DNA from: Seleniibacterium sp963677135
Lineage (GTDB): Bacteria; Desulfobacterota; Desulfuromonadia; Desulfuromonadales; Geopsychrobacteraceae
DNA length: 64,000 nucleotides
NCBI GenBank assembly: GCA_963677135.2
Contig: CAXXLS010000001.1
Span: 1-64,000 of the forward strand
Direction: 5' to 3'
Shown here: positions 24,466-32,660 of the stretch, piece by piece
Numbering within the stretch: position 1 is the first letter of the stretch
Layout of the letters: every line of letters starts with the position of its first letter
Notes under the pieces: generated by a model
Seen by the model: only the letters and a program-made list of their open reading frames with translations
Databases searched by the model: none
Told to the model about the DNA's origin: nothing
Made by a program: the position numbers and the translations under genes

Positions 24466-24480
24466 GCATTTTGTGTGCCA
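24466..24480 (-). promoter_or_regulatory. Sigma-54 promoter of the motA-flgJ block
   Basis: On the minus strand TGGCAC (24480-24475), five bases, ATGC (24469-24466) matches the -24/-12 consensus TGGCAC-N5-TTGC with both invariant GG and GC doublets. It lies about 90 bases before the motA ATG, just downstream of the block-A terminator. It implies control by a sigma-54 activator. Confidence 0.7.
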
Positions 24481-24560
24481 TTTCAATAAAAATTTCCAAT
24501 AAACAAAAAAATCATACATTCCGGGGGGTTGCAATTCCTGAAGCCCCCGGACCAACCGTT

Positions 24561-24596
24561 AAAAAGCCGGCTAAAAACTATCTTAGCCGGCTTTTC
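24561..24596 (-). terminator. Rho-independent terminator after flgE
   Basis: AAAAGCCGGCTAA (24562-24574) pairs perfectly over 13 bp with TTAGCCGGCTTTT (24583-24595) around an 8-base loop. A short T-run (TTTTT) follows on the minus strand. It ends the flgB-flgE block before the motA promoter. Confidence 0.85.
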
Positions 24597-24625
24597 CGAA
24601 CATAGTCATTATTTTGACTGGGCCA

Positions 24626-25957
24626 TTACCGCTTGAGGTTGATCACTTCCGTCAGCATTTCGTCCGTGGTGGTAATGGTTTTCGAGTTCGCCGAAAAGCC
24701 GCGCTGGGTGGTGATCATTTTGACAAATTCCTGGGCGATATCGACATTGGACAACTCCAGGGCGTTGGTAAAAATGTTCCCGACCCCCGAACCGACCGTC
24801 CCGATGACCGGCACTCCGGAGCCGTTGCTCTGGGCGTACATGTTGTTCCCCACCTTGTCGAGGGCGTTCGGGTTGGTGAACTTGGCCAGAGCCAGGCGCA
24901 TCAGCTTGCGCGGCGTTCCGTTGGAGAAGTTGCCGATCACGTTACCGGCCTCGTCAACGCTCAGCTTCACCAAGGTACCGGTCCCGTAGCCATCCTGCTC
25001 CTGGGAAACCACCACGGAAGGGCTCGAATACTGGCTGGTCTGCATGTCGATGGAGATCTGCTGGGTCTGGATGGCGCCATTGTTCCAGTCGAGGGCGTTG
25101 GCCGTGGTGGTCGCGGTCGGGGCCGGAACCACCGGATCACTGCTGGTATCCCCGGGGATCGAGTAAATATCGCTGCCATCGATGCGGATCAGGTTGCCGC
25201 TGGCATCGAACTCGAGGGTCCCGCTGCCGACCACTGACAACTGACCTGCCGTACCGCTGGTCAGTTCCCCGCCATCGACGACGGTATTCCATTCCCAGTT
25301 CTGATCGGAGGTCTTGGTGAAGTAGGTGGTCATCAGGTGGGTCGATCCGAGACTGTCGTACACCTGGATGGAGGTGGCGTAGTTGGACGTTTCAGCGGCA
25401 TTCGTCGGATCGAATCCCGAGGGGATGGCAACCGAGTCGGCATCGAGATTGGTGTTCAGATCAACATTGGCCGTGGGGCCGGACTGGGTGAAGGACTGGG
25501 TATTGGCCCAGATCGGGGTCAGGTCGCCAAAGGTGTTGCCTTCCTCATCGAGCTGAAAGCCCATGACGTTGAAGCCTTCCGGGTTGACCAGGTAGCCTTC
25601 GGCGTCGAAGCGGAAGGCACCGGCCCGGGTGTAGTTCTGCACGGCGTTCCCGGTGGTCGGATCGCTGACGATGAAGAAACCGGACCCTTCGACGGCAAGG
25701 TCGGTATTGGTTTCGGTATTCTCAAAGGTCCCCTGGCTGAAAATGTTGTCGACGATGGACAGACCGACCCCGCGACCGACCTGGGAAATGCCGCCGGAGC
25801 CGGAGATCTGGCTCGACAGCAGATCGCTGAAGATGGCCCGGCTCGATTTGAAGCCGATGGTATTGGCATTGGCAATATTGTTGCCGATAACGCTCATGGC
25901 ATTGCCGTTGGCATTGAGACCACTGACACCACTGTAAAGAGAACTGGAGACTCCCAT
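24626..25957 (-). CDS. flgE: Flagellar hook protein FlgE
   Basis: FlgE forms the hook. The 443-aa protein begins MGVSSSLYSGVSGLNANGNA and GNNIANANTIGFKSSRAIFS, the hook/rod signature, has a GDLTPIWANTQSFT-type variable core rich in T/S/D, and ends with ALELSNVDIAQEFVKMITTQ and FSANSKTITTTDEMLTEV. It is the last gene of the early block, 73 bases after the flagellar-operon protein gene, with an AAAGGA ribosome site. FliK sets its length. Confidence 0.96.
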   Translation of the reverse strand: MGVSSSLYSGVSGLNANGNAMSVIGNNIANANTIGFKSSRAIFSDLLSSQISGSGGISQVGRGVGLSIVDNIFSQGTFENTETNTDLAVEGSGFFIVSDPTTGNAVQNYTRAGAFRFDAEGYLVNPEGFNVMGFQLDEEGNTFGDLTPIWANTQSFTQSGPTANVDLNTNLDADSVAIPSGFDPTNAAETSNYATSIQVYDSLGSTHLMTTYFTKTSDQNWEWNTVVDGGELTSGTAGQLSVVGSGTLEFDASGNLIRIDGSDIYSIPGDTSSDPVVPAPTATTTANALDWNNGAIQTQQISIDMQTSQYSSPSVVVSQEQDGYGTGTLVKLSVDEAGNVIGNFSNGTPRKLMRLALAKFTNPNALDKVGNNMYAQSNGSGVPVIGTVGSGVGNIFTNALELSNVDIAQEFVKMITTQRGFSANSKTITTTDEMLTEVINLKR

Positions 25958-26030
25958 GATATAAATCCTTTCGTAAGCCGCGTCTGTCGGTCGGCGGCTT
26001 GCGAACCTCCTCTAGCGAGGACCGGTTCGG

Positions 26031-26417
26031 TTAGGCAATGACTGCACTGTCGATATTGGTAAACACGTTGTTCTTCAGTTGCGATTGATCAACGACGGTG
26101 ACCACCGTCTCGTTTTTGACACTGACCACCAGGGCGGTGTTGTCCAGCATGACCAGGGACTCGCGTCCCCCTTTGGCATTGACCTGGGACACCGCGGTTT
26201 CCAGGCGCTGCATCTGGGCCGGGCTGAATTCGATGCCGCGACTCTGCATGCGCTGGCTGGCATGCCGGGAGAACCTGACGCCCCCCTGTTGTTCGATCTG
26301 ACTCTGCAGCAGCTTGTCGAACGCCCCGGTTTCCGTGCGGCTCTGCTGCTGACGGCTGGTTTCCCGGGTCCGCGGAGCACCTATCGGCTGGGGGATGATG
26401 GTGATCGGATCACTCAT
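26031..26417 (-). CDS. Flagellar operon protein of the TIGR02530 type
   Basis: The 128-aa protein belongs to the small flagellar operon protein family found between flgD and flgE in many bacteria. Seen: VRFSRHASQRMQSRGIEFSP, ESLVMLDNTALVVSVKNETV and the ending VDQSQLKNNVFTNIDSAVI, which is the conserved family tail. The N-terminal 40 residues are variable and Q/R-rich. Its role in hook assembly is not settled; a hook-related role is inferred from invariable neighbourhood. It overlaps flgD by 4 bases. Confidence 0.9.
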   Translation of the reverse strand: MSDPITIIPQPIGAPRTRETSRQQQSRTETGAFDKLLQSQIEQQGGVRFSRHASQRMQSRGIEFSPAQMQRLETAVSQVNAKGGRESLVMLDNTALVVSVKNETVVTVVDQSQLKNNVFTNIDSAVIA

Positions 26418-27079
26418 AGACCGGCCCCCGCTTTCTCGACCTTGCTCATGGCAAAGACCCCGGCCGTGGTTTCCAGTTCCGCCGTTGCCTCACTCAGATC
26501 AACCGCCTGCACGGTTCCCTTGACCAGGGGGGCGGCATCGACCAGAGCATCGTCTTCATCCATGGCCCGTACCACCAGGGAATAATCGCCCGGTTCCAGG
26601 GGCATTCCCATATCGCTCATGCCGTCCCAGGCGATAAAATATTCACCGGGATCGGTCTGGGTCGCGTTGATGGTCGCCAGGGTTGAACCGTTCTGGTTCA
26701 GTACGTAAAGCTTGATATCCTCCGCCGGCAGCTCGGTCCGGTAGCCCAATTCGACCGCTTCGCCGTCAAAATGGAACTGATCGGTCTGCGCGACCACCTC
26801 CTGCCCGACCAGTCCCAGGGCCGACATGCGCTGCATTTCCGTCGACATGGTGGTCAAGCCTTCCAGGCTGGTGTTGACGTTGGTCAACTGTTCGAGCTGG
26901 CTGAACTGGGCCAGCTGGGCGGTGAACTCCGTCGGATCGGACGGATTCATCGGATCCTGGTTTTCCAGCTGGGCGACCAGCAGTTTGAGGAAATCCTGTT
27001 TCCCCAGGGACACGTCATCGCCTGCCGACGAGGTCAGGGCCGCCGTGTAGCCGCTGTTGATTCCGCTGATTGTTGACAT
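26414..27079 (-). CDS. flgD: Hook-capping protein FlgD
   Basis: FlgD is the cap under which hook subunits polymerise. The 221-aa protein has the N-terminal exported segment GKQDFLKLLVAQLENQDPMN with DPTEFTAQLAQFSQLEQL, the family hallmark, and C-terminal FlgD Ig-like and tudor-like domains with GYRTELPAEDIKLYVLNQNG and GEYFIAWDGMSDMGMPLEPG. It lies 27 bases after fliK and overlaps the next gene by 4 bases. Confidence 0.96.
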   Translation of the reverse strand: MSTISGINSGYTAALTSSAGDDVSLGKQDFLKLLVAQLENQDPMNPSDPTEFTAQLAQFSQLEQLTNVNTSLEGLTTMSTEMQRMSALGLVGQEVVAQTDQFHFDGEAVELGYRTELPAEDIKLYVLNQNGSTLATINATQTDPGEYFIAWDGMSDMGMPLEPGDYSLVVRAMDEDDALVDAAPLVKGTVQAVDLSEATAELETTAGVFAMSKVEKAGAGL

Positions 27080-27106
27080 TGACTCGCTTCACCTCCTTTC
27101 CGTTGG

Positions 27107-28666
27107 TCAGACATGCAGGCTGATACCGCCGCCCGCCGTCTGCATCAGTTGCGCCAAAGGAATCATCTCCTCCTCGCTCACGTCTTCGTAGCTCCAGTCC
27201 CGGCCATTCGCCTGCTGGCGATACTGCTGTCCGGCCAGATTGTCGAAGCTGCCTTCATGCTGCTGCCTGTCGATATCGACCTGGAACTGCTCGATTTTGA
27301 GTCCCTGCTCCGCCAGGGCACTGCGCAACTGGGGCAGGTTCCGCTCGAGCACTTCCTGGACCTGCTGACTCTGGGCATGAATGTTGGCCCGGACCTGGTC
27401 CCCTTCGACCACCAGGTCGAGCTTCAGGGATCCGAGTTCCGCAGGGTTCAGGCGCAAAACCATGCGGCCTGACTCGCCGTTGGCGCTTCCGGACAGGTGG
27501 GTGACCACCTGGTCAAAAATCTGACTTTCGGCAACCTGCTGGCCGCTCGGCAGCAGGATGGTCGCCTGCCCGGTCAGCCCTTTGGCTGCGTCCCCCAGGT
27601 GAGCAACGGACTGCCCCTGCCCCTGCTGAACCGGGCTCAGAAACCCTTCGAAAGCCGCTTTGGGTTGACCGGTCTCGCTCTGAAGGGTCCTGGCCATCTC
27701 CGCAACAACCGCCTTCTCGAGCCCTTCAGAGATTTCGGTAACCGGTTCCGGGCTGACCGTCACGGCCGCCTCCTGGGATTGGCGTGGTTGGGCCTGCGCT
27801 TGAGATTGCTGGCTCAGCGGGGCAGTCTGCTGGTTTTTCTGCCCGTTGCGGGCGCCAAGCAGTCCGGCGAACCGGGGATCGATCTCCTCCGCCGCGGCCA
27901 CGTCCGCCACAAGGTCTCCCTGACTGGCAGAATCACCTTCCGTCTCGGCAGCCGGCACGCTGCGTTCGGAACTGACAGCAGCAAACGCCTGCTGAATCAG
28001 GTCCCTGGCCTGGGCCATCGCACCGCCCTTGCCCTGTTGTGCTGCCGACACCTCGTTCACGCCTGCCAGCTGGGAGGCCAGGTCGGCCCCGGACTGCAGC
28101 TGGTCGCTGATCTCGGCAACCAGACTCGCCAGCAACGCCTCGCGATCGTCACTGCCGGCAAGCTGGTCGAGTTGGTCCTGCAGTGACGACAGGTCGATTC
28201 CGGCCAGAACCTCCTCACCATGAAGATCGGTGGATTCCAGCTGCTCAACAAGGTCTTCGACCAGCGAACTGATCTCGTCCTGGCTGACCTCGCCGTCCTG
28301 CCCGGCGGCCACGACCTTCAGCAGCTGCATCAGGGTGTGTTGCACCTGATCCGCGACCTCGGCATCAACCACCACCTCCGCCTCCACAGCATCCGCGGCA
28401 GATTCCTCCGGGGCCACGCCATCCGTCACGTCACGGCCGCCCTCGCCTTTTGCGGACGCCGATTCCGACAGCCGGCCCTGCTTCTGAACGGACGGCTGCA
28501 CGGTGTCTTCATCACGACCACGCGCCTCGCCTTGCGCCGATCCGGCCTGTTGCTGTGCGGAAAACACCCGATCAAAACCGGGTTCGCCGGTTTTGGCTGA
28601 CGACGGCCTGCCGGCCCCGTTTCCAGTCAGCGGCGCGGCTGCGTTCATCATTGCGATCTCTTGCAT
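27107..28666 (-). CDS. fliK: Hook-length control protein FliK
   Basis: FliK is the molecular ruler that stops hook growth and triggers the FlhB switch. The 519-aa protein is long, Gln/Ser/Ala-rich and acidic, with the conserved C-terminal hook domain carrying RMVLRLNPAELGSLKLDLVV and QVQEVLERNLPQLRSALAEQ. The ATG at 28666 is preferred to one 18 bases upstream because GGAGG lies 7 bases before it and the upstream ATG would overlap it. It lies between motE and flgD. Confidence 0.93.
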   Translation of the reverse strand: MQEIAMMNAAAPLTGNGAGRPSSAKTGEPGFDRVFSAQQQAGSAQGEARGRDEDTVQPSVQKQGRLSESASAKGEGGRDVTDGVAPEESAADAVEAEVVVDAEVADQVQHTLMQLLKVVAAGQDGEVSQDEISSLVEDLVEQLESTDLHGEEVLAGIDLSSLQDQLDQLAGSDDREALLASLVAEISDQLQSGADLASQLAGVNEVSAAQQGKGGAMAQARDLIQQAFAAVSSERSVPAAETEGDSASQGDLVADVAAAEEIDPRFAGLLGARNGQKNQQTAPLSQQSQAQAQPRQSQEAAVTVSPEPVTEISEGLEKAVVAEMARTLQSETGQPKAAFEGFLSPVQQGQGQSVAHLGDAAKGLTGQATILLPSGQQVAESQIFDQVVTHLSGSANGESGRMVLRLNPAELGSLKLDLVVEGDQVRANIHAQSQQVQEVLERNLPQLRSALAEQGLKIEQFQVDIDRQQHEGSFDNLAGQQYRQQANGRDWSYEDVSEEEMIPLAQLMQTAGGGISLHV

Positions 28667-28698
28667 CTTTTCACCTCCTTTCATTGTCGTTAAACGTT

Positions 28699-29211
28699 TC
28701 AGTACGCGCTGTTATCTTCCACCGGAATTTCGGTAAAAGCCTTGCTGAGTGCGGTTGCGGTCTCGGGGTCGAGATTGTCAAGAATGCGCCCCGCGGTCTT
28801 TTTCTTGATCCCCAGCAGCAGTTCAACGGCGAGCTGCTGATCCAGGTCCCTGATGAGAACGGCCGCTTTCTGAGGATTCATCTTTTCGTAGATCAGGCTC
28901 AATTCGCCGATCCGTTCCCCTTCGACAGCCTCTTTGCGATCGAGCAGTTTATTCAGCTCATCACGCAACTGCTGCATTGCCGCGAGCTTCTTATCGACTT
29001 CCGCCTCAAGAGTCTTTAGCTGCATTTCGCGACTGTTGATTTCCGCTTCCCGTTCGGCCAGCTTGTCGTACTGGTCTTCGATGGACACCAGGATGCGACG
29101 CTCTTCGACGGAGGTCGCCTGATCCGGATCGATCGGGTCCGCAGGGGCGGCGACGGCCCCCGTCCAGGCCAGGGCAAAGACGATTAGCAGTGCTCCAGCT
29201 CGTATTCTCAT
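28699..29211 (-). CDS. motE: MotE-family periplasmic protein (stator-associated chaperone)
   Basis: The 170-aa protein has a signal peptide (MRIRAGALLIVFALAWTGAV), a long coiled-coil (VEERRILVSIEDQYDKLAER onward) and a C-terminal MgtE-N/FliG-like helical domain (LIYEKMNPQKAAVLIRDLDQ with GIKKKTAGRILDNLDPETAT). This arrangement matches MotE, a chaperone needed for stable MotC or stator function in some bacteria. It is placed between fliJ and fliK and overlaps fliJ by 4 bases. The function here is inferred from the family and position. Confidence 0.82.
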   Translation of the reverse strand: MRIRAGALLIVFALAWTGAVAAPADPIDPDQATSVEERRILVSIEDQYDKLAEREAEINSREMQLKTLEAEVDKKLAAMQQLRDELNKLLDRKEAVEGERIGELSLIYEKMNPQKAAVLIRDLDQQLAVELLLGIKKKTAGRILDNLDPETATALSKAFTEIPVEDNSAY

Positions 29212-29648
29212 GAGCTCTCTCCTTTGGGCCGCAGGCTGATTTCATCCAGCAGCGCGCGTTCTTTCCGATCCAGCTCGCGCCGATACTCGGCCTCCTGTTT
29301 CTCTTTCAGTTTCTCCATCACCTGCCGCTCCCGGGCCGCCTTGAGCAGGGCCTCCCGTTCCGCCGCGATCTGTCCCTCAAGGTCTTCCAGCTGCCGGCGG
29401 TACTGATGGATCAGGTTTCGGAAATGCGCGATCCGGGTTTCGAACATCTCGAGTTCGGCGATGGTCAGACCTTCCTGCTGGCGCTGCTGCACCTGGGTAT
29501 CATAAACCTGCAGTTGTTCCTGGCAGCGACTCAGCTCTGCCTCGATGTTCGCCTGCCGCTGCAGGGTCTTGCCCAGGGCCTGCTGGGCCTGATCCTCGAG
29601 GATCTGGCGATAATTCAGGACGGACTGGAGTTTGAACGGAGCGGCCAT
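29208..29648 (-). CDS. fliJ: Flagellar export protein FliJ
   Basis: FliJ is the coiled-coil stalk of the export ATPase that couples FliI to the gate. The 146-aa protein is one long charged helix pattern (EDQAQQALGKTLQRQANIEA, LEMFETRIAHFRNLIHQYRR, KLKEKQEAEYRRELDRKERA) with the family N-terminus FKLQSVLNYRQ. It lies 3 bases after fliI and overlaps motE. Confidence 0.92.
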   Translation of the reverse strand: MAAPFKLQSVLNYRQILEDQAQQALGKTLQRQANIEAELSRCQEQLQVYDTQVQQRQQEGLTIAELEMFETRIAHFRNLIHQYRRQLEDLEGQIAAEREALLKAARERQVMEKLKEKQEAEYRRELDRKERALLDEISLRPKGESS

Positions 29649-29651
29649 CGC

Positions 29652-30974
29652 TTACCTCATCTCCTTGCGGCGATCGAGGAGGATCGCCTTCAGTTCGGCC
29701 AGGGTCGTTGCCAGGTCAACAGATTCGTCCATCTCCTGGCACAGAAAATCGTTGATCACCTCGATGCGCGAGATGGCGTAATCGATCTTGCCGTTGCTCC
29801 CTTCCGCGTAGGCGCCGATATTGATAAGGTCTTCCGCCTCCTTGAAGGTCGCCATAATCTCGCGGGCCTGGCCGTTCAGCTGCAGGTGTTCGGAGTCGAC
29901 GATATCGCGCATGACCCGGCTGGCCGAACGCAGGATATCAATGGCGGGAAAATGATTACGGGCCGCCAGGTCGCGGGACAGCACGATATGCCCGTCAAGA
30001 ATCGAGCGGACCGAATCGGCCACCGGCTCGTTCATGTCATCCCCTTCCACCAGCACCGTGTACAGCCCGGTAATGCTCCCCTTGCCTTTGAAGTTTCCGG
30101 CCCGTTCCAGCAGTTTGGGCAGGGTGGCGAAAACCGATGGCGTATACCCTTTGGTGGTCGGCGGCTCCCCGATGGCCAGCCCGACTTCGCGCATGGCCAT
30201 GGCAAACCGGGTCACGGAATCCATGAGCAGCAGAACGTTTTTCCCCTGGCTGCAGAAGTATTCGGCGATGGTGGTCGCGACAAATGCGCCGCGCATGCGC
30301 AGCAGGGGGGACTGGTCGGACGTCGCGGTAATGACCACCGACCTGGCCAGCCCTTCCGGCCCCAGATCGCGTTCGATAAATTCGCGGACTTCCCGGCCCC
30401 GTTCCCCGATCAGGGCGATGACGTTGATATCGGCGCGGGTATGCTTGGCCATCATGCCGAGGAGCACGCTTTTCCCCACCCCCGAACCGGCCATGATCCC
30501 CATGCGCTGACCGATCCCGCAGGTCAGCAGGCTGTTGATCGCCTTGACTCCGAGATCCAACGGCTCGACGATCGGCTTGCGGGCCATGGGACTGGCGGGC
30601 AGGGCGTAGAGGGGACACTCCTGTTCGCAGGGAGCCAGCGGCTTCTCGTCGAGGGGCTGCCCCAGGGCGTCCAGTACCCGCCCCAGCAACTGCTCGCCGA
30701 CCGGCAACGTGGCGCTGCTGCGGGTCACCCGGATCAGGCTGCCCGGTCCGAGGCCGCGTAATTCCCCCAGGGGCATCAGCAGGGCGCGGGAGTCCCGGAA
30801 TCCTACGACCTCGGCGGGAACCGACGGACCGTCGTCGAGGGGCTGCAGTTCGCACAGGGTTCCCACCGTCGCGGTCGGGCAGTAACCTTCCACCACCAGG
30901 CCGACGATCTGAATAACCTTGCCACTGACCTTGAGCGGGTTCACCCCCTTGATGCGCGCCACCAGATCCATCAT
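29652..30974 (-). CDS. fliI: Flagellum-specific ATPase FliI
   Basis: FliI is the F1-beta-like ATPase of the export apparatus. The 440-aa protein has Walker A MAGSGVGKSVLLGMMAKHT, Walker B VLLLMDSVTRFAMAMREVGL (with the adjacent AIGEPPTTKGYTPSVFATLP) and GSITGLYTVLVEGDDMNEPV, all standard. Its start overlaps the fliH stop by 4 bases and it precedes fliJ. Confidence 0.97.
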   Translation of the reverse strand: MMDLVARIKGVNPLKVSGKVIQIVGLVVEGYCPTATVGTLCELQPLDDGPSVPAEVVGFRDSRALLMPLGELRGLGPGSLIRVTRSSATLPVGEQLLGRVLDALGQPLDEKPLAPCEQECPLYALPASPMARKPIVEPLDLGVKAINSLLTCGIGQRMGIMAGSGVGKSVLLGMMAKHTRADINVIALIGERGREVREFIERDLGPEGLARSVVITATSDQSPLLRMRGAFVATTIAEYFCSQGKNVLLLMDSVTRFAMAMREVGLAIGEPPTTKGYTPSVFATLPKLLERAGNFKGKGSITGLYTVLVEGDDMNEPVADSVRSILDGHIVLSRDLAARNHFPAIDILRSASRVMRDIVDSEHLQLNGQAREIMATFKEAEDLINIGAYAEGSNGKIDYAISRIEVINDFLCQEMDESVDLATTLAELKAILLDRRKEMR

Positions 30975-31633
30975 GACTGAGTCAGCGCCTCGCGCAATGC
31001 CTGACGGATGGTGTCAAGCTGGGTTTCGAGGGTCGCATCGACATCCCCGAACTCCGAGTCGACCCGGCATCCCCCCGCGGAGATACTGGCGTCGGCCTCG
31101 ATATGCAGGTTTTTCAGACCGCTGATGCTGGCCAGGAACAGGGGTTTCTGTTCGGTCACGGCAGCCAGGTCGGCGGGATTGACACGAATCCGGTAATGAT
31201 CGGCCCGCACCGATTCCTGAAGGGCATTTTCGATGATCTTCAGGACCACCCCGGAATCCACGGCGGCCTGCTGTCGGATGACCTGTTCGGCAACGGTCAT
31301 GACCAGACGCAGCATGTCCTGACGGCTGTTGCGGGCCAACGTCTCCCGCAGGCGGCTGATTTCATCCAGGGCCGCGGCCAGCGCCTGAGTGGCGGATTCC
31401 AGCCGTTCTCCGGCACTGTCAAGACCTTCCCTGAAACCGCGGGCATAGGCCTCCTCCACCTCCTGGGCGCTGTGTCCGGCCACCGCGGGAGGCGGGGTCA
31501 CCAGGGGAGAGGGGTCAGCCGCCGACGGCTCGGCCGGCAGCGGCGGAGCCATCTCATCGGTCCCGAAACTCATGAACTGAAAGGACTTGAGGCTCTTCGC
31601 CTCTTCACCACGATAGATCTTAGACAAGCTCAT
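30971..31633 (-). CDS. fliH: Flagellar assembly protein FliH
   Basis: FliH binds FliI and docks it to the C-ring. The product (about 220 aa) begins MSLSKIYRG, has an Ala/Pro-rich middle, the coiled segment EEAYARGFREGLDSAGERLE and a C-terminal domain similar to ATP synthase delta (VVLKIIENALQESVRADHYR). The ATG at 31633 was chosen over a GTG at 31642; it overlaps the fliG end by 14 bases. Sequence identity is low in this family, so placement between fliG and fliI carries weight. Confidence 0.9.
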   Translation of the reverse strand: MSLSKIYRGEEAKSLKSFQFMSFGTDEMAPPLPAEPSAADPSPLVTPPPAVAGHSAQEVEEAYARGFREGLDSAGERLESATQALAAALDEISRLRETLARNSRQDMLRLVMTVAEQVIRQQAAVDSGVVLKIIENALQESVRADHYRIRVNPADLAAVTEQKPLFLASISGLKNLHIEADASISAGGCRVDSEFGDVDATLETQLDTIRQALREALTQS

Positions 31634-32633
31634 CACCGCCACCGCCTCGGCCAGGGATCACCACCGTCCCTTCCTCTTCAAGTTTCATCGCCACTTTAAC
31701 CACTTCAGTCTGCATCGCTTCCACTTCGCTCAGCTTCCGCGGACCCATCGCCTCGAGGTCTTCGGCGATCATGTCGGCCGCCCGCTGGGAAATGTTGGCA
31801 AAGATCTTCTCTTTCAGAGCGTCACTGGCGGTTTTGAGCGCCAGGGTCAGCATGTCGGTGCTGACCTCGCGCAGAATCGCCTGCATGCCGCGGTTGTCGA
31901 TGGTCACCAGGTCTTCGAAGGTGAACATGCGGCGCCTGATCTCTTCGGCCATATCGGGGTCGACGGCTTCAATGCTGGTCAGGATCAGTTGATCGGCCCC
32001 CTTGTCCATCTTGCCGAGAATCTCGACGACCTTCTCGATGCCGCCGACCTGCTTGCGGTCCTTGCCGACCACAACCCCGACCTCACGCTGCAGGGCCTCT
32101 TCGATCTGGCTGATGACCTCGGGCGAGACGTTTTCGATCTTGGCGATCCGGTACATGACCTCGCCGCGCAGGTCCTCCGGAAGTTCCGCCAGAATCCGGC
32201 TGGTATGATCCTCCTTCTGGGTCGACAGGATCAGCGCCACGGTCTGGGGATGCTCGTTTTCAAGCAGACCCGCGACCATGCGCGGATGCATTTTGGAAAT
32301 AGTCTCCAGGGGGCGCCCTTCGATCCCGGCGGACACCTGGTCAAGCAGGTACTGGGCCCGGGTGGTATCGGTACCGCCCAGGATGGCGTGCTTGGCAAAC
32401 TCGTCGCCGCGGATATAGACCCCGATATCGCCGCCGCGCGCCTCCTTGAACTCCTCGAGGACCTCACGGGCCAGGTTGGGATCGACATGATCGATGTCGA
32501 TCATGCAGCGGCTGATCTCCCGCACCTCGGCGTCATCCAGGGCTTCGAAAATTTTCGCGGTGGCTTCTTCGCCAAGGCAAAGCAGCAGGATCGCGGCTTT
32601 TTTTGCACCAGAGAGGTGTTTCGCTTTCTTCAC
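31620..32633 (-). CDS. fliG: Flagellar motor switch protein FliG
   Basis: FliG is the C-ring subunit that contacts the stator. The 337-aa protein starts GTG (32631-32633) after a GGGAG site and has LSGAKKAAILLLCLGEEATA, the middle EHPQ motif (LLENEHPQTVALILST) and the C-terminal torque helix with MFTFEDLVTIDNRGMQAILR. It ends with a Gly-rich tail GGGGDELV. It lies 27 bases after fliF and overlaps fliH by 14 bases. Confidence 0.97.
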   Translation of the reverse strand: MKKAKHLSGAKKAAILLLCLGEEATAKIFEALDDAEVREISRCMIDIDHVDPNLAREVLEEFKEARGGDIGVYIRGDEFAKHAILGGTDTTRAQYLLDQVSAGIEGRPLETISKMHPRMVAGLLENEHPQTVALILSTQKEDHTSRILAELPEDLRGEVMYRIAKIENVSPEVISQIEEALQREVGVVVGKDRKQVGGIEKVVEILGKMDKGADQLILTSIEAVDPDMAEEIRRRMFTFEDLVTIDNRGMQAILREVSTDMLTLALKTASDALKEKIFANISQRAADMIAEDLEAMGPRKLSEVEAMQTEVVKVAMKLEEEGTVVIPGRGGGGDELV

Positions 32634-32660
32634 AGGTTGCTCCCGGTCAGCTCATCAAAA

